DNA of 8,326 nucleotides from Caulobacterales bacterium RIFOXYB1_FULL_67_16 (GCA_001796045.1 MGLN01000065.1:12070-20395); one strand, 5' to 3'. Shown: positions 1-6,566, numbered from the stretch's first letter. Numbers and translations: made by a program. Notes: generated from the letters alone by a model not told the origin.

Positions 1-633
1 ATCGGCATCGCCCTGGACGGGGACGCCGACCGGGTCATCATCTGCGATGAAAAGGGCCAGGTGGTGGACGGGGACCAGATCATGGCCCTGGTCGGTCTGG
101 ACTGGGCCCGGCGCGGCCGTCTGGCCGGGGGCGGGGTGGTCGCCACCGTCATGTCCAACCTGGGGCTGGAGCGGCGGCTGAAGGCCGAGGGTCTGACGCT
201 GGAGCGGACCAAGGTCGGCGACCGCTATGTGATGGAGCGGATGCGCGAGGGCGGCTTCAACATCGGCGGCGAACAGTCGGGCCACATCATCCTGCACGAC
301 CACGCCACCACCGGCGACGGCCTGATGGCGGCGCTGCAGGTGCTGGCGGTTCTGGTCGAGTCCGGCAAGCCGATGAGCGAGCTGGCCCGCCAGTTCGACC
401 CGGTGCCGCAGAAGCTGGAGAATGTGCGCTTCACCGCCGACAAGCCGCTAGAGACCGATAAGGTCAAGGCCGCCATCGCGGAGGCCGAAGCGGCGCTGGA
501 GGGCGTCGGCCGTCTGCTGGTGCGCCCGTCCGGCACCGAAAAGCTGATCCGCGTCATGGCCGAGGGCGACGACGCGGCCCTGGTCAAGCGGGTGGTGTCG
601 GAGGTTTCGGCGGCGGTGAAGGCGGCGGGTTAG
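1..633 (+). CDS. glmM: Phosphoglucosamine mutase GlmM, C-terminal part (5' end outside window)
   Basis: The frame is open from the first base, so the gene begins upstream; 210 residues are visible. GlmM converts glucosamine-6-phosphate to glucosamine-1-phosphate in the cytoplasm, on the route to UDP-GlcNAc for peptidoglycan and LPS. Seen in order: the Mg2+-binding loop DGDADR (visible residues 6-11), the sugar-recognition motif GGEQSGH (about 89-95) and the C-terminal phosphate-binding loop RPSGTE (about 175-180), followed by LIRVMAEGDD. These are the metal, sugar and phosphate signatures of the alpha-D-phosphohexomutase family; the serine-phosphate catalytic loop would lie in the missing N-terminal part. 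LIRVMAEG and GGEQSGHIILHDHATTGDG favour GlmM over phosphomannomutase. One oddity is lysine after RPSGTE where proline is usual (RPSGTEP). The next gene starts 84 bp downstream, with no clear intrinsic terminator between. Confidence 0.95.
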   Translation: MGIALDGDADRVIICDEKGQVVDGDQIMALVGLDWARRGRLAGGGVVATVMSNLGLERRLKAEGLTLERTKVGDRYVMERMREGGFNIGGEQSGHIILHDHATTGDGLMAALQVLAVLVESGKPMSELARQFDPVPQKLENVRFTADKPLETDKVKAAIAEAEAALEGVGRLLVRPSGTEKLIRVMAEGDDAALVKRVVSEVSAAVKAAG

Positions 634-658
634 GGCTCGAGCCTTTCCGCAATTTCAC

Positions 659-687
659 TTGCAGGGGTCGGCGACCGGCGCTCCATT
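659..687 (+). promoter_or_regulatory. Weak candidate promoter for the DUF885 gene
   Basis: TTGCAGG at 659-665 and GCTCCATT at 680-687, 14 nt apart, resemble the Caulobacter housekeeping sigma pattern TTGACGS-N10-14-GCTANAWC (5 of 7 and 6 of 8 positions). Transcription would start near 694, giving a leader of roughly 24 nt before the ATG at 718. The match is imperfect, and read-through from glmM is an alternative. Confidence 0.3.
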
Positions 688-717
688 GGCGCGCAGACAT
701 CTTTGCTGGGGCCTTCC

Positions 718-2553
718 ATGATCGACCGCCGTCGCCTTCTCCTGTCCGCCGCCGCAGGCGCGGGTCTCGCCGCCGCCCATGGTCAGGCGTTCGCCCTAGG
801 CGCCTCGGCCGGCGACGCCGCCCAGGCCAAGGCGGCCCTGGCCGCCTTCATGGATCAGGCTTTTGAACAAACCCTGGATCTGAGCCCCGAGGCCGTGACC
901 GCCTTCGGCCTGGACACCGGCGCGCGCGCCGCCGTCAAGTCCCAGCTGACCGTGCCGACGCTTGAGAACGAAGAGAAGTTCCGGGCCTTCACCAAGGCCC
1001 AGCGCGCCGCCCTGACCGCTCTGGACCGGTCGTCGATGGACGCCCAGGACGGCATCTATTACGACACCATCGCCGATAATCTGGACGGGGTGATCGCCAC
1101 CTTCGCCATCCCCTATGGCCAGGGCGGTTGGCCCAATCCCTATCGGGTCAGCCAGCAGGGCGGGGCCTATCAGTCGACCCCCGACTTCCTGGCCAACCAG
1201 CATACGATCGAGACGGCGGCCGACGCCGACGCCTATGTGGCCCGTGTGGCGGCCTTCGCCGAGGTCCTCACCGCCGAGACCGAGCGGCTGCGTGAAGACT
1301 ACGCCCTGGGCGTGATTCCGCCGGACTTCATCCTGGCCAAGGCCATCGGGCAGCAGGAAGGGATTCTGAGCACCGCCGCCGCCGCTTCGCCCATGGTCGC
1401 CTCGGTGGTGGACAGGACGCAGGCCAAGGGCCTGTCGGGCGACTGGGGCGCCCGGGTCGAGGCCCTGCTGACCCAGAAGGTCTATCCCGCCCTGTCGGCG
1501 CAGAACGCCCTGCTGAAGGCCGCCCTGCCGCGCGCAGGACATGAGGCCTCGGTTCGCCGCCTGCCGCAGGGCCAGCAATATTACGCCAACAGCCTGCGCT
1601 ACATCACCACCACCCGGCTGACGGCGGACGAGATCCACCGCACTGGCCGCGCCCAGATGGCCGAGCTGACCGCCCGCGCCGACACCCTGCTGAAGGCCCA
1701 GGGGCTGACCCAGGGCACTGTGGCGGAACGGATCCGCGCGCTCGGCCAGGACCCGAAATACGTCTATCCGAACACCGACGCCGGCAAGGCCGAGCTGATC
1801 GAGAAGCTGAACGCCCAGATGGCCGACATGCAGGCCCGTCTGCCCGGCGCCTTCGGCCGCCTGCCCAAGGCTTCGGTCCAGATCAAGCGCGTCCCGCCTG
1901 CGGTCGAGGCCGGCGCGCCCATGGGCTACTACAACTCGCCGAGTCTGGATGGGTCGCGGCCGGGCATCTACTGGATCAATCTGAAGGACACGGCGGAATG
2001 GCCGTCCTGGACCCTGCCGACCCTGACCTATCACGAGGCCGCGCCGGGCCACCATCTGCAGATCAGTCTGCAGCAGGAGAGCGAGGCGGCGCCCAAATAT
2101 ATGAACCTGCTGGGCTTCTCCAGCTATGTGGAAGGCTGGGGTCTGTACGCCGAACAGCTGGCCGACGAACTGGGCGCCTATGAGAACGATCCGGTGGGCC
2201 AGATCGGCTATATCCAGTCGCTGATGTTCCGCTCCGCCCGTCTGGTGGTGGACACCGGCATCCATTCCAAGGGCTGGAGCCGCGAACAGGGCATCCAGTA
2301 CATGATGGAGTCCTACGGCGATCAGGAAGGGGCCGCCGTGTCCGAGGTCGAGCGCTATTGCGGCTGGCCGGGCCAGGCCTGCGCCTACAAGGTCGGCCAC
2401 AACGAATGGGTGCGGTTGCGCGAAAAGGCCAGGACCAGCCTCGGCGCCAAGTTCGACCTGAAGGGCTTCCACGACACGGCCCTGGCCGCCGGGGGCGTGC
2501 CCCTGTCGGTGCTGGAGCGGATCGTGGACGGCTGGATCGCCACCCAAGCCTAG
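718..2553 (+). CDS. DUF885 family protein with Tat-like signal peptide (putative metallopeptidase-like)
   Basis: 611 residues from the ATG at 718. An in-frame TTG at 703 would add only five residues and is less likely, since the ATG version begins directly with a signal peptide: MIDRRRLLLS, a hydrophobic alanine-rich stretch, and a plausible cleavage site after AFA (residue 26). The RRR followed by leucines resembles a twin-arginine motif, so periplasmic export, possibly folded with bound metal, is inferred. Family signatures are HEAAPGHH (439-446), EGWGLYAEQL (from E472) and CGWPGQACAYKVG (PGQ at 551-553), which are hallmarks of DUF885. The HExxxxHH arrangement with a downstream glutamate suggests a gluzincin-type zinc site; peptidase activity is inferred and the substrate is unknown. 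Length is normal for the family. It converges on the next gene with 9 bp between stop codons. Confidence 0.9.
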   Translation: MIDRRRLLLSAAAGAGLAAAHGQAFALGASAGDAAQAKAALAAFMDQAFEQTLDLSPEAVTAFGLDTGARAAVKSQLTVPTLENEEKFRAFTKAQRAALTALDRSSMDAQDGIYYDTIADNLDGVIATFAIPYGQGGWPNPYRVSQQGGAYQSTPDFLANQHTIETAADADAYVARVAAFAEVLTAETERLREDYALGVIPPDFILAKAIGQQEGILSTAAAASPMVASVVDRTQAKGLSGDWGARVEALLTQKVYPALSAQNALLKAALPRAGHEASVRRLPQGQQYYANSLRYITTTRLTADEIHRTGRAQMAELTARADTLLKAQGLTQGTVAERIRALGQDPKYVYPNTDAGKAELIEKLNAQMADMQARLPGAFGRLPKASVQIKRVPPAVEAGAPMGYYNSPSLDGSRPGIYWINLKDTAEWPSWTLPTLTYHEAAPGHHLQISLQQESEAAPKYMNLLGFSSYVEGWGLYAEQLADELGAYENDPVGQIGYIQSLMFRSARLVVDTGIHSKGWSREQGIQYMMESYGDQEGAAVSEVERYCGWPGQACAYKVGHNEWVRLREKARTSLGAKFDLKGFHDTALAAGGVPLSVLERIVDGWIATQA

Positions 2554-2562
2554 TGTTGGGCC

Positions 2563-3474
2563 CTAACCGTCGGAGACGGTCTGTCCGTCGAGCCGACGCA
2601 GGCGGTTGTGGATGTCGGTCGCGGCGACGGCCGCCTCGGCCGTGGCGACGGCGATCTGGTTGAGGCCGCGCACCACGTCGCCGGCGGCGTAGAGGCCCGG
2701 CACGCTGGTGACCTGGTGCAGGTCGACCTCGAGCCGGCCGTCGGTGGCCAGCCGGGCGCCGAGGCCCTGCGCCAGTTCGGCGTTCGGAGACACGCCCAGG
2801 GCGGAATAGACCAGGTCGAAGGCGCGGGTCCGGCCGCCCCAGCCCAGGGCCGTGACCCGATCCTGCTCCAGAACCACGCTGTCGAGCGGCGCCGCGATCA
2901 GTTCGACGCCCAGACGGTCCAGCTCGTCCTGACGGGTGAGGGCTTCCTTCGGGCCGATGTGGATCAGGGTCACCCGGTCGGAATAGGTGCGGAGGAAGGC
3001 GGCCTCGCGCGCGCCCTTGTCGTCCTGTCCGATGACCGCCACCGCCTTGTCCGTCGCCTCGTAGCCGTCGCAGATCGGGCAGATGCGGACCAGCGATCGC
3101 TGAACCGCCCGTTCGACGCCGGGCAGGTCGGGGTGGTGATCCACGACCCCGGTCGCCAGAAGAACCGCCCGGGCGCGGATGCGCCGGTCGCCGACATGGG
3201 CGACGAAGCCGTCCGTTTCGCGAGAAAGCCGTTCGACCCGGCCGGGCTCTATGACCGCGCCGAACTCCTCGGCCTGCTCCCGCATCCGCATCAGGATGTC
3301 TCGGCCTGAGACCCCGGAGGGAAAGCCCGGCATATTGTGGCTGAGCGGTATCCAGCCCGCCCTAGGGTCGCCGGCGTCGATCACCAGGGCGCGGCGCCGG
3401 AATCGGCCGAGGTAGGTCGCGGCCGTGAGCCCTGCGGGGCCGGCGCCGATGATCAGAACCTCGGGGTCCGTCAC
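2563..3474 (-). CDS. Thioredoxin-reductase-like FAD-dependent oxidoreductase
   Basis: 303 residues from the GTG at 3474-3472. This GTG overlaps the stop of the upstream DUF1176 gene as GTGA and places the FAD motif right at the N-terminus (MTDPEVLIIGAGPAG), as is usual. A GTG at 3498 would add eight residues and overlap the upstream gene by 28 bp. Neither start has a good Shine-Dalgarno sequence, so coupling to upstream translation is likely. Domains: FAD-binding GAGPAG (10-15), a second FAD element with ATG, a redox-active cysteine pair CPICDG (C132, C135), a central pyridine-nucleotide domain, and C-terminal FAD contact YAAGDVVRGLNQIAVA (GD at 265-266). The NAD(P) loop VIGQDDKG (147-154) departs from GxGxxA, and no HRRxxxR 2'-phosphate motif is seen, so electron donor and disulfide partner are uncertain. 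It is probably cytoplasmic, last gene of the operon, and unlikely to be the main TrxB. Confidence 0.88.
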   Translation of the reverse strand: MTDPEVLIIGAGPAGLTAATYLGRFRRRALVIDAGDPRAGWIPLSHNMPGFPSGVSGRDILMRMREQAEEFGAVIEPGRVERLSRETDGFVAHVGDRRIRARAVLLATGVVDHHPDLPGVERAVQRSLVRICPICDGYEATDKAVAVIGQDDKGAREAAFLRTYSDRVTLIHIGPKEALTRQDELDRLGVELIAAPLDSVVLEQDRVTALGWGGRTRAFDLVYSALGVSPNAELAQGLGARLATDGRLEVDLHQVTSVPGLYAAGDVVRGLNQIAVATAEAAVAATDIHNRLRRLDGQTVSDG

Positions 3475-4616
3475 CGAGCGCGCCAGGTGACGGGCCACAG
3501 TTCGGACGGCACGCCGGCGCAGTCGCCCATCACGCTCTCGCGGGTCAGGGCGAAACGCTCGCCGGTCCAGGCCCAGGTCTGGAGCACGCCGCAGTCTCCC
3601 AGGCCGCGTCCCTTGCCGAAGGCGGACAGGGTCCGGGTCTTGGGATCATAGACGCCGTTGATGAGCGCATTGTCCGGACGGACCGGGTCTGCGCCTGGTC
3701 CCGCGGTCCCCGCCAGGGCGACGGGACGAGGATTGCGACCGTCCGCGTCCGTCAGATACCAGTTCTGGGTCAGGTTATAGGCCCCCGCCCCGCACGGCAC
3801 GGCCCACAGGGCGGTTCCCGCGTCCAACCGTGCGGAAGCGATCTGGTCTCTCACGTCCGGCAGGGCTGAGTCCTGAAGACAGGCGGCGACCTCGGGTCGG
3901 GCGCGCAGCGCGGCGGGCAGGGCCGGGGACGGGTCGGCGAAGCCCGACTGATCGACGGCGGGGGCGACCGGCACGCGCGGAAGGGCCGGCGCGGCAGGCA
4001 CGGCGGACGCCGGGCGATCGCCTTTGCGGACCAGGGCGGTAGTCGTGTTCAGCCGGCCCTGTTTTTCGTCGATCCACAAAAGGGCGGCGGCGGCGCCGTT
4101 CAGGGAGACGGCCTGGTTGGCTGCACCGGTGATCCGCATGGACCGCCCCTGAGCCAGGGCGTCGATGACCGCCGCGACATCGGTCGTGATTCGACCCACC
4201 GGGGTCTGGCTGTCCGTGTCGGCGACGGCCGCGAACCGTCGTCCGTCGATTTCAAGCCCGAGCCGGGAAGGCGATGCGGCCTCCCCGTCCGGCCAGGCGC
4301 CGAAGGCGATGTCCGGTCGCGCGTCCGGGCCCGGGCGCAGCGCGACCCGAACCCAGCCGGCGGCGAAATCCGGCGCGAAGCCGAAAGCCCAGCAGGTTCC
4401 GTCATTGCCGCAGGTCGCGCTCCAGTCCCGGAAACGGCGCGTCTCGCTGCGGGTCTGAAGGACGGCCGGGGCGGTTGGCGCGCCCGCTGAGACGGGGGCC
4501 GAGGGCGAGGATCCGGCGGGGTCGGACCCCTTGCGGGTTTGCGCCTGGCCGCAGGCCGCGGCGGCGAGGGACAGAACCAGGACCGCCCAGGCGGCCCCGT
4601 CAGGCAGACGCTTCAT
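3471..4616 (-). CDS. Exported DUF1176 domain-containing protein
   Basis: 381 residues. The N-terminus is a classical export signal: MKR, a hydrophobic segment (about 9-21), then C22 in LAAAAC. That is a weak lipobox because alanine fills the -3 position, so it could be an outer- or inner-membrane lipoprotein or a SPase I-cleaved periplasmic protein. A Ser/Pro/Ala-rich linker (about 30-52) follows, then the DUF1176 region beginning RFRDWSATCGNDGTCWAFGF (C69, C75), with further paired cysteines (ACLQD, VPCGAGAYN, LGDCG, MGDCAG) and the typical NWYLTDADGRN stretch. Several disulfides are plausible in the periplasm. Molecular function is unknown for this family. The ATG lies 1 nt after the DUF2945 stop, with a GAGAAAGG Shine-Dalgarno (plus-strand 4623-4630) at 6 nt spacing. 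Its 3' end overlaps the FAD oxidoreductase start by 4 bp, so the two are probably co-translated. Confidence 0.87.
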   Translation of the reverse strand: MKRLPDGAAWAVLVLSLAAAACGQAQTRKGSDPAGSSPSAPVSAGAPTAPAVLQTRSETRRFRDWSATCGNDGTCWAFGFAPDFAAGWVRVALRPGPDARPDIAFGAWPDGEAASPSRLGLEIDGRRFAAVADTDSQTPVGRITTDVAAVIDALAQGRSMRITGAANQAVSLNGAAAALLWIDEKQGRLNTTTALVRKGDRPASAVPAAPALPRVPVAPAVDQSGFADPSPALPAALRARPEVAACLQDSALPDVRDQIASARLDAGTALWAVPCGAGAYNLTQNWYLTDADGRNPRPVALAGTAGPGADPVRPDNALINGVYDPKTRTLSAFGKGRGLGDCGVLQTWAWTGERFALTRESVMGDCAGVPSELWPVTWRAR

Positions 4617-4617
4617 C

Positions 4618-4830
4618 TCAGGCCTTTCTCAGCGCGGAAGGCTTGTGCGCCGCTCGGGCGCCGGTTTTGGCGCTTTCGACGACATACTCCGGATTTTCCG
4701 GCGAGGCGGCAACCTCATGGCCCTTGATATGGGTCTTGGAGGTGATCTTTCGCACGACCTTCCCGGTCGTCGATCCCTGGCTGTGATCCCATTTGACGCG
4801 ATCGCCGGGTTTGAACGTCTTGTCGGTCAT
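4618..4830 (-). CDS. DUF2945 family small protein (hypervirulence-associated Tudor-like domain)
   Basis: 70 residues, essentially a single domain: FKPGDRVKWDHSQGSTTGKVVRKIT in the first half and the conserved tail with EYVVESAKTGARAAHKPSALRKA. This matches the DUF2945 / HVA1 Tudor-like family of small beta-barrel proteins, common in proteobacteria and fungi. The biochemical role is unknown; the SH3/Tudor-like fold suggests peptide, nucleic-acid or protein binding, which is inference. Charge is strongly basic and there is no signal peptide, so it is cytoplasmic. The ATG is firmly set by a strong GGAGGAGG Shine-Dalgarno 7 nt upstream. The start overlaps the preceding 43-residue gene by 4 bp (ATGA), and its stop is 1 nt from the DUF1176 start. 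Confidence 0.85.
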   Translation of the reverse strand: MTDKTFKPGDRVKWDHSQGSTTGKVVRKITSKTHIKGHEVAASPENPEYVVESAKTGARAAHKPSALRKA

Positions 4831-4958
4831 GGGGCGGCCTCCTCCGGCTGAGGCCGTTCAGCGAGCAGCCGTCGCATCAGTTCCACATCGACAAGGGGCG
4901 GGGGTTCGCAGAAGGCCAGGATCCACCGGTCGATCAGTTCGCGTTCGTCGTCCGTCAT
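4827..4958 (-). CDS. Small conserved-looking hypothetical protein, 43 residues
   Basis: The ATG is at 4958-4956 and the TGA at 4829-4827, overlapping the DUF2945 ATG as ATGA. The protein starts MTDDERELIDRWILAF, continues CEPPPLVDVELMRRLLAE, and ends RPQPEEAAP: an acidic amphipathic helix, a Pro-rich turn, a second short helix and a Pro/Glu tail. There is no signal peptide or membrane segment. Reality is supported by the 4-bp overlap, by the strong DUF2945 Shine-Dalgarno lying within its 3' end, and by a protein-like pattern of charged and hydrophobic residues. No other ATG or GTG start was found upstream in frame. Its own ribosome site is weak (GAAGG too close to the ATG). I do not recognise a named family; it could act as a leader cistron that couples translation, or as a partner of DUF2945. 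It is the first gene of the minus-strand operon, divergent from icd. Confidence 0.65.
   Translation of the reverse strand: MTDDERELIDRWILAFCEPPPLVDVELMRRLLAERPQPEEAAP
4838..4845 (-). promoter_or_regulatory. Strong Shine-Dalgarno fixing the DUF2945 start
   Basis: Reading the minus strand, GGAGGAGG lies 7 nt before the ATG at 4830. It sits inside the last codons of the 43-residue upstream gene, so ribosomes finishing that gene stop next to this site. This supports both the start call and translational coupling. Confidence 0.8.
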
Positions 4959-5065
4959 GCCTTCGTCCGTCGTTGCCGCTGACGGGGAAGAAGCCCGGAC
5001 CGGGCGGATGGGTTCAGCTTGGCCGCGGGCGTTTTTTTCCGGGCAGGGTTAACTTAAGGCGGGGT

Positions 5066-5093
5066 TTGCGCGGCCGCCTCGCCCGGCTATATC
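5066..5093 (+). promoter_or_regulatory. icd promoter, Caulobacter housekeeping-sigma type
   Basis: TTGCGCG at 5066-5072 and GCTATATC at 5086-5093 are separated by 13 nt. The -10 element matches the Caulobacter consensus GCTANAWC at all eight positions, and the -35 keeps the TTG core of TTGACGS. Transcription would start near 5100, leaving a leader of about 39 nt before the icd ATG. TTAACTTAA just upstream (5049-5057) has CtrA-like halves, but the 7-nt spacing of a true CtrA box is absent. Confidence 0.65.
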
Positions 5094-5138
5094 CCCGCCA
5101 CGATATTCTTTCCCAAAAGTCAGAGGCGGACCGCACGC

Positions 5139-6359
5139 ATGGCCAAGATCAAGGTCGAAAACCCCATCGTCGATATCGACGGCGACGAAATGACCCGCAT
5201 CATCTGGCAGATGATCAAGGACAAGCTGGTCTTCCCGTTCCTGGATCTCGAGCTGGACTACTACGACCTGGGCATGGAGCACCGCGACGCCACCGACGAC
5301 CAGGTGACGATCGACGCGGCCCACGCGATCCAGAAGCACGGCGTCGGCGTGAAGTGCGCTACCATCACCCCGGACGAGGCCCGGGTGAAGGAGTTCGGCC
5401 TGAAGAAGATGTGGAAGTCGCCGAACGGCACCATCCGCAACATCCTGGGCGGCGTGGTCTTCCGCGAGCCGATCATCTGCTCCAACGTGCCGCGTCTGGT
5501 GCCGGGCTGGACCCAGCCCATCGTCGTCGGCCGCCACGCCTTCGGCGACCAGTACAAGGCCACCGACTTCCTGATGCCGGGCGCCGGCACCCTGTCGATC
5601 AAGTTCGTCGGCGACGACGGCCAGGTGATCGAGCATGAGGTGTTCAAGTCGCCGGGCGCCGGCGTCGCCATGGGCATGTACAATCTGGACGACTCGATCC
5701 GCGACTTCGCCCACGCCTCCTTCGCCTACGGCCTGGCGCGCAACTATCCGGTCTATCTGTCGACCAAGAACACGATCCTGAAAGCCTATGACGGTCGCTT
5801 CAAGGACATCTTCCAGGAGGTGTTCGACGCCGAGTACGCCGAGGAATTCAAGAAGCGCGGCCTGACCTATGAGCACCGCCTGATCGACGACATGGTCGCG
5901 GCCGCGATCAAGTGGTCGGGCGGCTTCGTCTGGGCGTGCAAGAACTACGACGGCGACGTTCAGTCCGACGTGGTGGCCCAGGGCTTCGGCTCGCTGGGTC
6001 TGATGACCTCGGTCCTGATGACGCCGGACGGCAAGGTGCTGGAGACGGAAGCCGCCCACGGCACCGTGACCCGCCACTATCGTCAGCACCAGAAGGGCGA
6101 GGCCACCTCGACCAACTCGATCGCCTCGATCTTCGCCTGGACCCGCGGCTTCAAGCACCGCGCCAAGCTGGACGGCAACGAGGCTCTGGGCGTCTTCGCC
6201 GACACCCTGGAGAAGGTGGTGGTCGACACGGTCGAAGCCGGCTTCATGACCAAGGACCTGGCCCTGCTGGTCGGCGACCAACAGGGCTGGCTGACCACCG
6301 AGGGCTTCCTCGACAAGGTCGCCGAAAACCTGCGCGCCGCCCTGCCGGACGTCGGCTGA
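5139..6359 (+). CDS. icd: NADP-dependent isocitrate dehydrogenase, eukaryote-like homodimeric type
   Basis: 406 residues, full length. The enzyme oxidatively decarboxylates isocitrate to 2-oxoglutarate with NADP+ reduction in the TCA cycle, in the cytoplasm. It begins MAKIKVENPIVDIDGDEMTR. Seen in order: the isocitrate-binding SPNGTIRN (94-101), FREPI with R109, R132 in GRHAFGDQYKATDF (equivalent to the human IDH1 R132 position), STKNTILKAYDGRFKD (from 208), metal-binding aspartates D250, D273 and D277 (DDMVAA, YDGDVQSD), and the NADP-binding HGTVTRHYR (308-316). These place it in the IDH family of mitochondrial and cytosolic eukaryotic enzymes and of alphaproteobacteria, not with the E. coli Icd type. 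Codon use is heavily GC-biased. The Shine-Dalgarno is weak (GAGGCGGA, 5123-5130). It is monocistronic: its own promoter upstream and a strong terminator downstream. Confidence 0.97.
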   Translation: MAKIKVENPIVDIDGDEMTRIIWQMIKDKLVFPFLDLELDYYDLGMEHRDATDDQVTIDAAHAIQKHGVGVKCATITPDEARVKEFGLKKMWKSPNGTIRNILGGVVFREPIICSNVPRLVPGWTQPIVVGRHAFGDQYKATDFLMPGAGTLSIKFVGDDGQVIEHEVFKSPGAGVAMGMYNLDDSIRDFAHASFAYGLARNYPVYLSTKNTILKAYDGRFKDIFQEVFDAEYAEEFKKRGLTYEHRLIDDMVAAAIKWSGGFVWACKNYDGDVQSDVVAQGFGSLGLMTSVLMTPDGKVLETEAAHGTVTRHYRQHQKGEATSTNSIASIFAWTRGFKHRAKLDGNEALGVFADTLEKVVVDTVEAGFMTKDLALLVGDQQGWLTTEGFLDKVAENLRAALPDVG

Positions 6360-6401
6360 GACGAGAAGGCGGCAGGCGTCCTGCGGCGCCAGGCCCCTTC
6401 C

Positions 6402-6463
6402 ACCGCTTCGCGGTCCCCCTCCCCCTAGGGTGAGAAGGCGTCCTCAAGCCGCGCGAAGCGCGG
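6402..6463. repeat. Paired short hairpins downstream of icd, intergenic-repeat type
   Basis: Two perfect small hairpins lie between icd and its terminator. One is ACCGC-TTC-GCGGT (6402-6414) and the other CCGCGC-GAA-GCGCGG (6449-6463), separated by a C-rich tract and CTAGGG. The loops are TTC on one and GAA on the other, so the two are related in opposite orientation. The pattern resembles dispersed hairpin repeats of Caulobacterales intergenic regions; this family assignment is from memory and not checked. Confidence 0.5.
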
Positions 6464-6481
6464 TCGGACAACAAGAGAGAC

Positions 6482-6512
6482 AGCCCCGCCGGATCCGTCC
6501 GGCGGGGCTTTT
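6482..6512 (+). terminator. Strong intrinsic terminator of icd
   Basis: A perfect 12-bp stem has arms at 6482-6493 and 6498-6509 (AGCCCCGCCGGA and its complement) around a TCCG loop, closed by a short T-run (6509-6512). It is GC-rich and has no A-run on the other side, so it works mainly on the plus strand. It lies about 122 bp past the icd stop and ends 54 bp before the next gene. Confidence 0.9.
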
Positions 6513-6566
6513 CGTTGCGTCCTCCGACGGGCCGTGCATGATCGGGCCGAGCGCGGGGGAAGCGAC

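Noticed and set aside
796..2547. 583-codon open frame antisense to the DUF885 gene
   Set aside because: GC-rich codon usage leaves few stops in the opposite strand. The translation is low-complexity (Gly, Leu, Arg, His, Gln runs) without domain motifs, and the plus strand has clear family signatures.
2566..2580. ACCGTC-GGA-GACGGT hairpin at the convergent gene ends, as a bidirectional terminator
   Set aside because: It lies within the last codons of the FAD oxidoreductase, has only a 6-bp stem, and no T-run follows on either strand.
4993..5039. GCCCGG-A-CCGGGC palindrome followed by a seven-T run on the plus strand, looking like a terminator
   Set aside because: The palindrome is 27 nt from the T-run and no plus-strand gene ends upstream. 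The hairpin immediately before the T-run has only a 3-bp stem.
5048..5057. CtrA-like site GTTAACTTAA
   Set aside because: The CtrA box needs TTAA and TTAAC separated by 7 nt; here the halves are adjacent.
5049..6281. 410-codon open frame antisense to icd
   Set aside because: It is the composition-driven shadow of a highly conserved gene; the protein has no recognisable motifs and the upstream region lacks a sensible start context.
6515..6543. TTGCGTC-N14-GCATGATC as a promoter of the DUF2939 genes
   Set aside because: The -10 element matches only 6 of 8 positions; mentioned as a weak possibility with the gene but not annotated separately.
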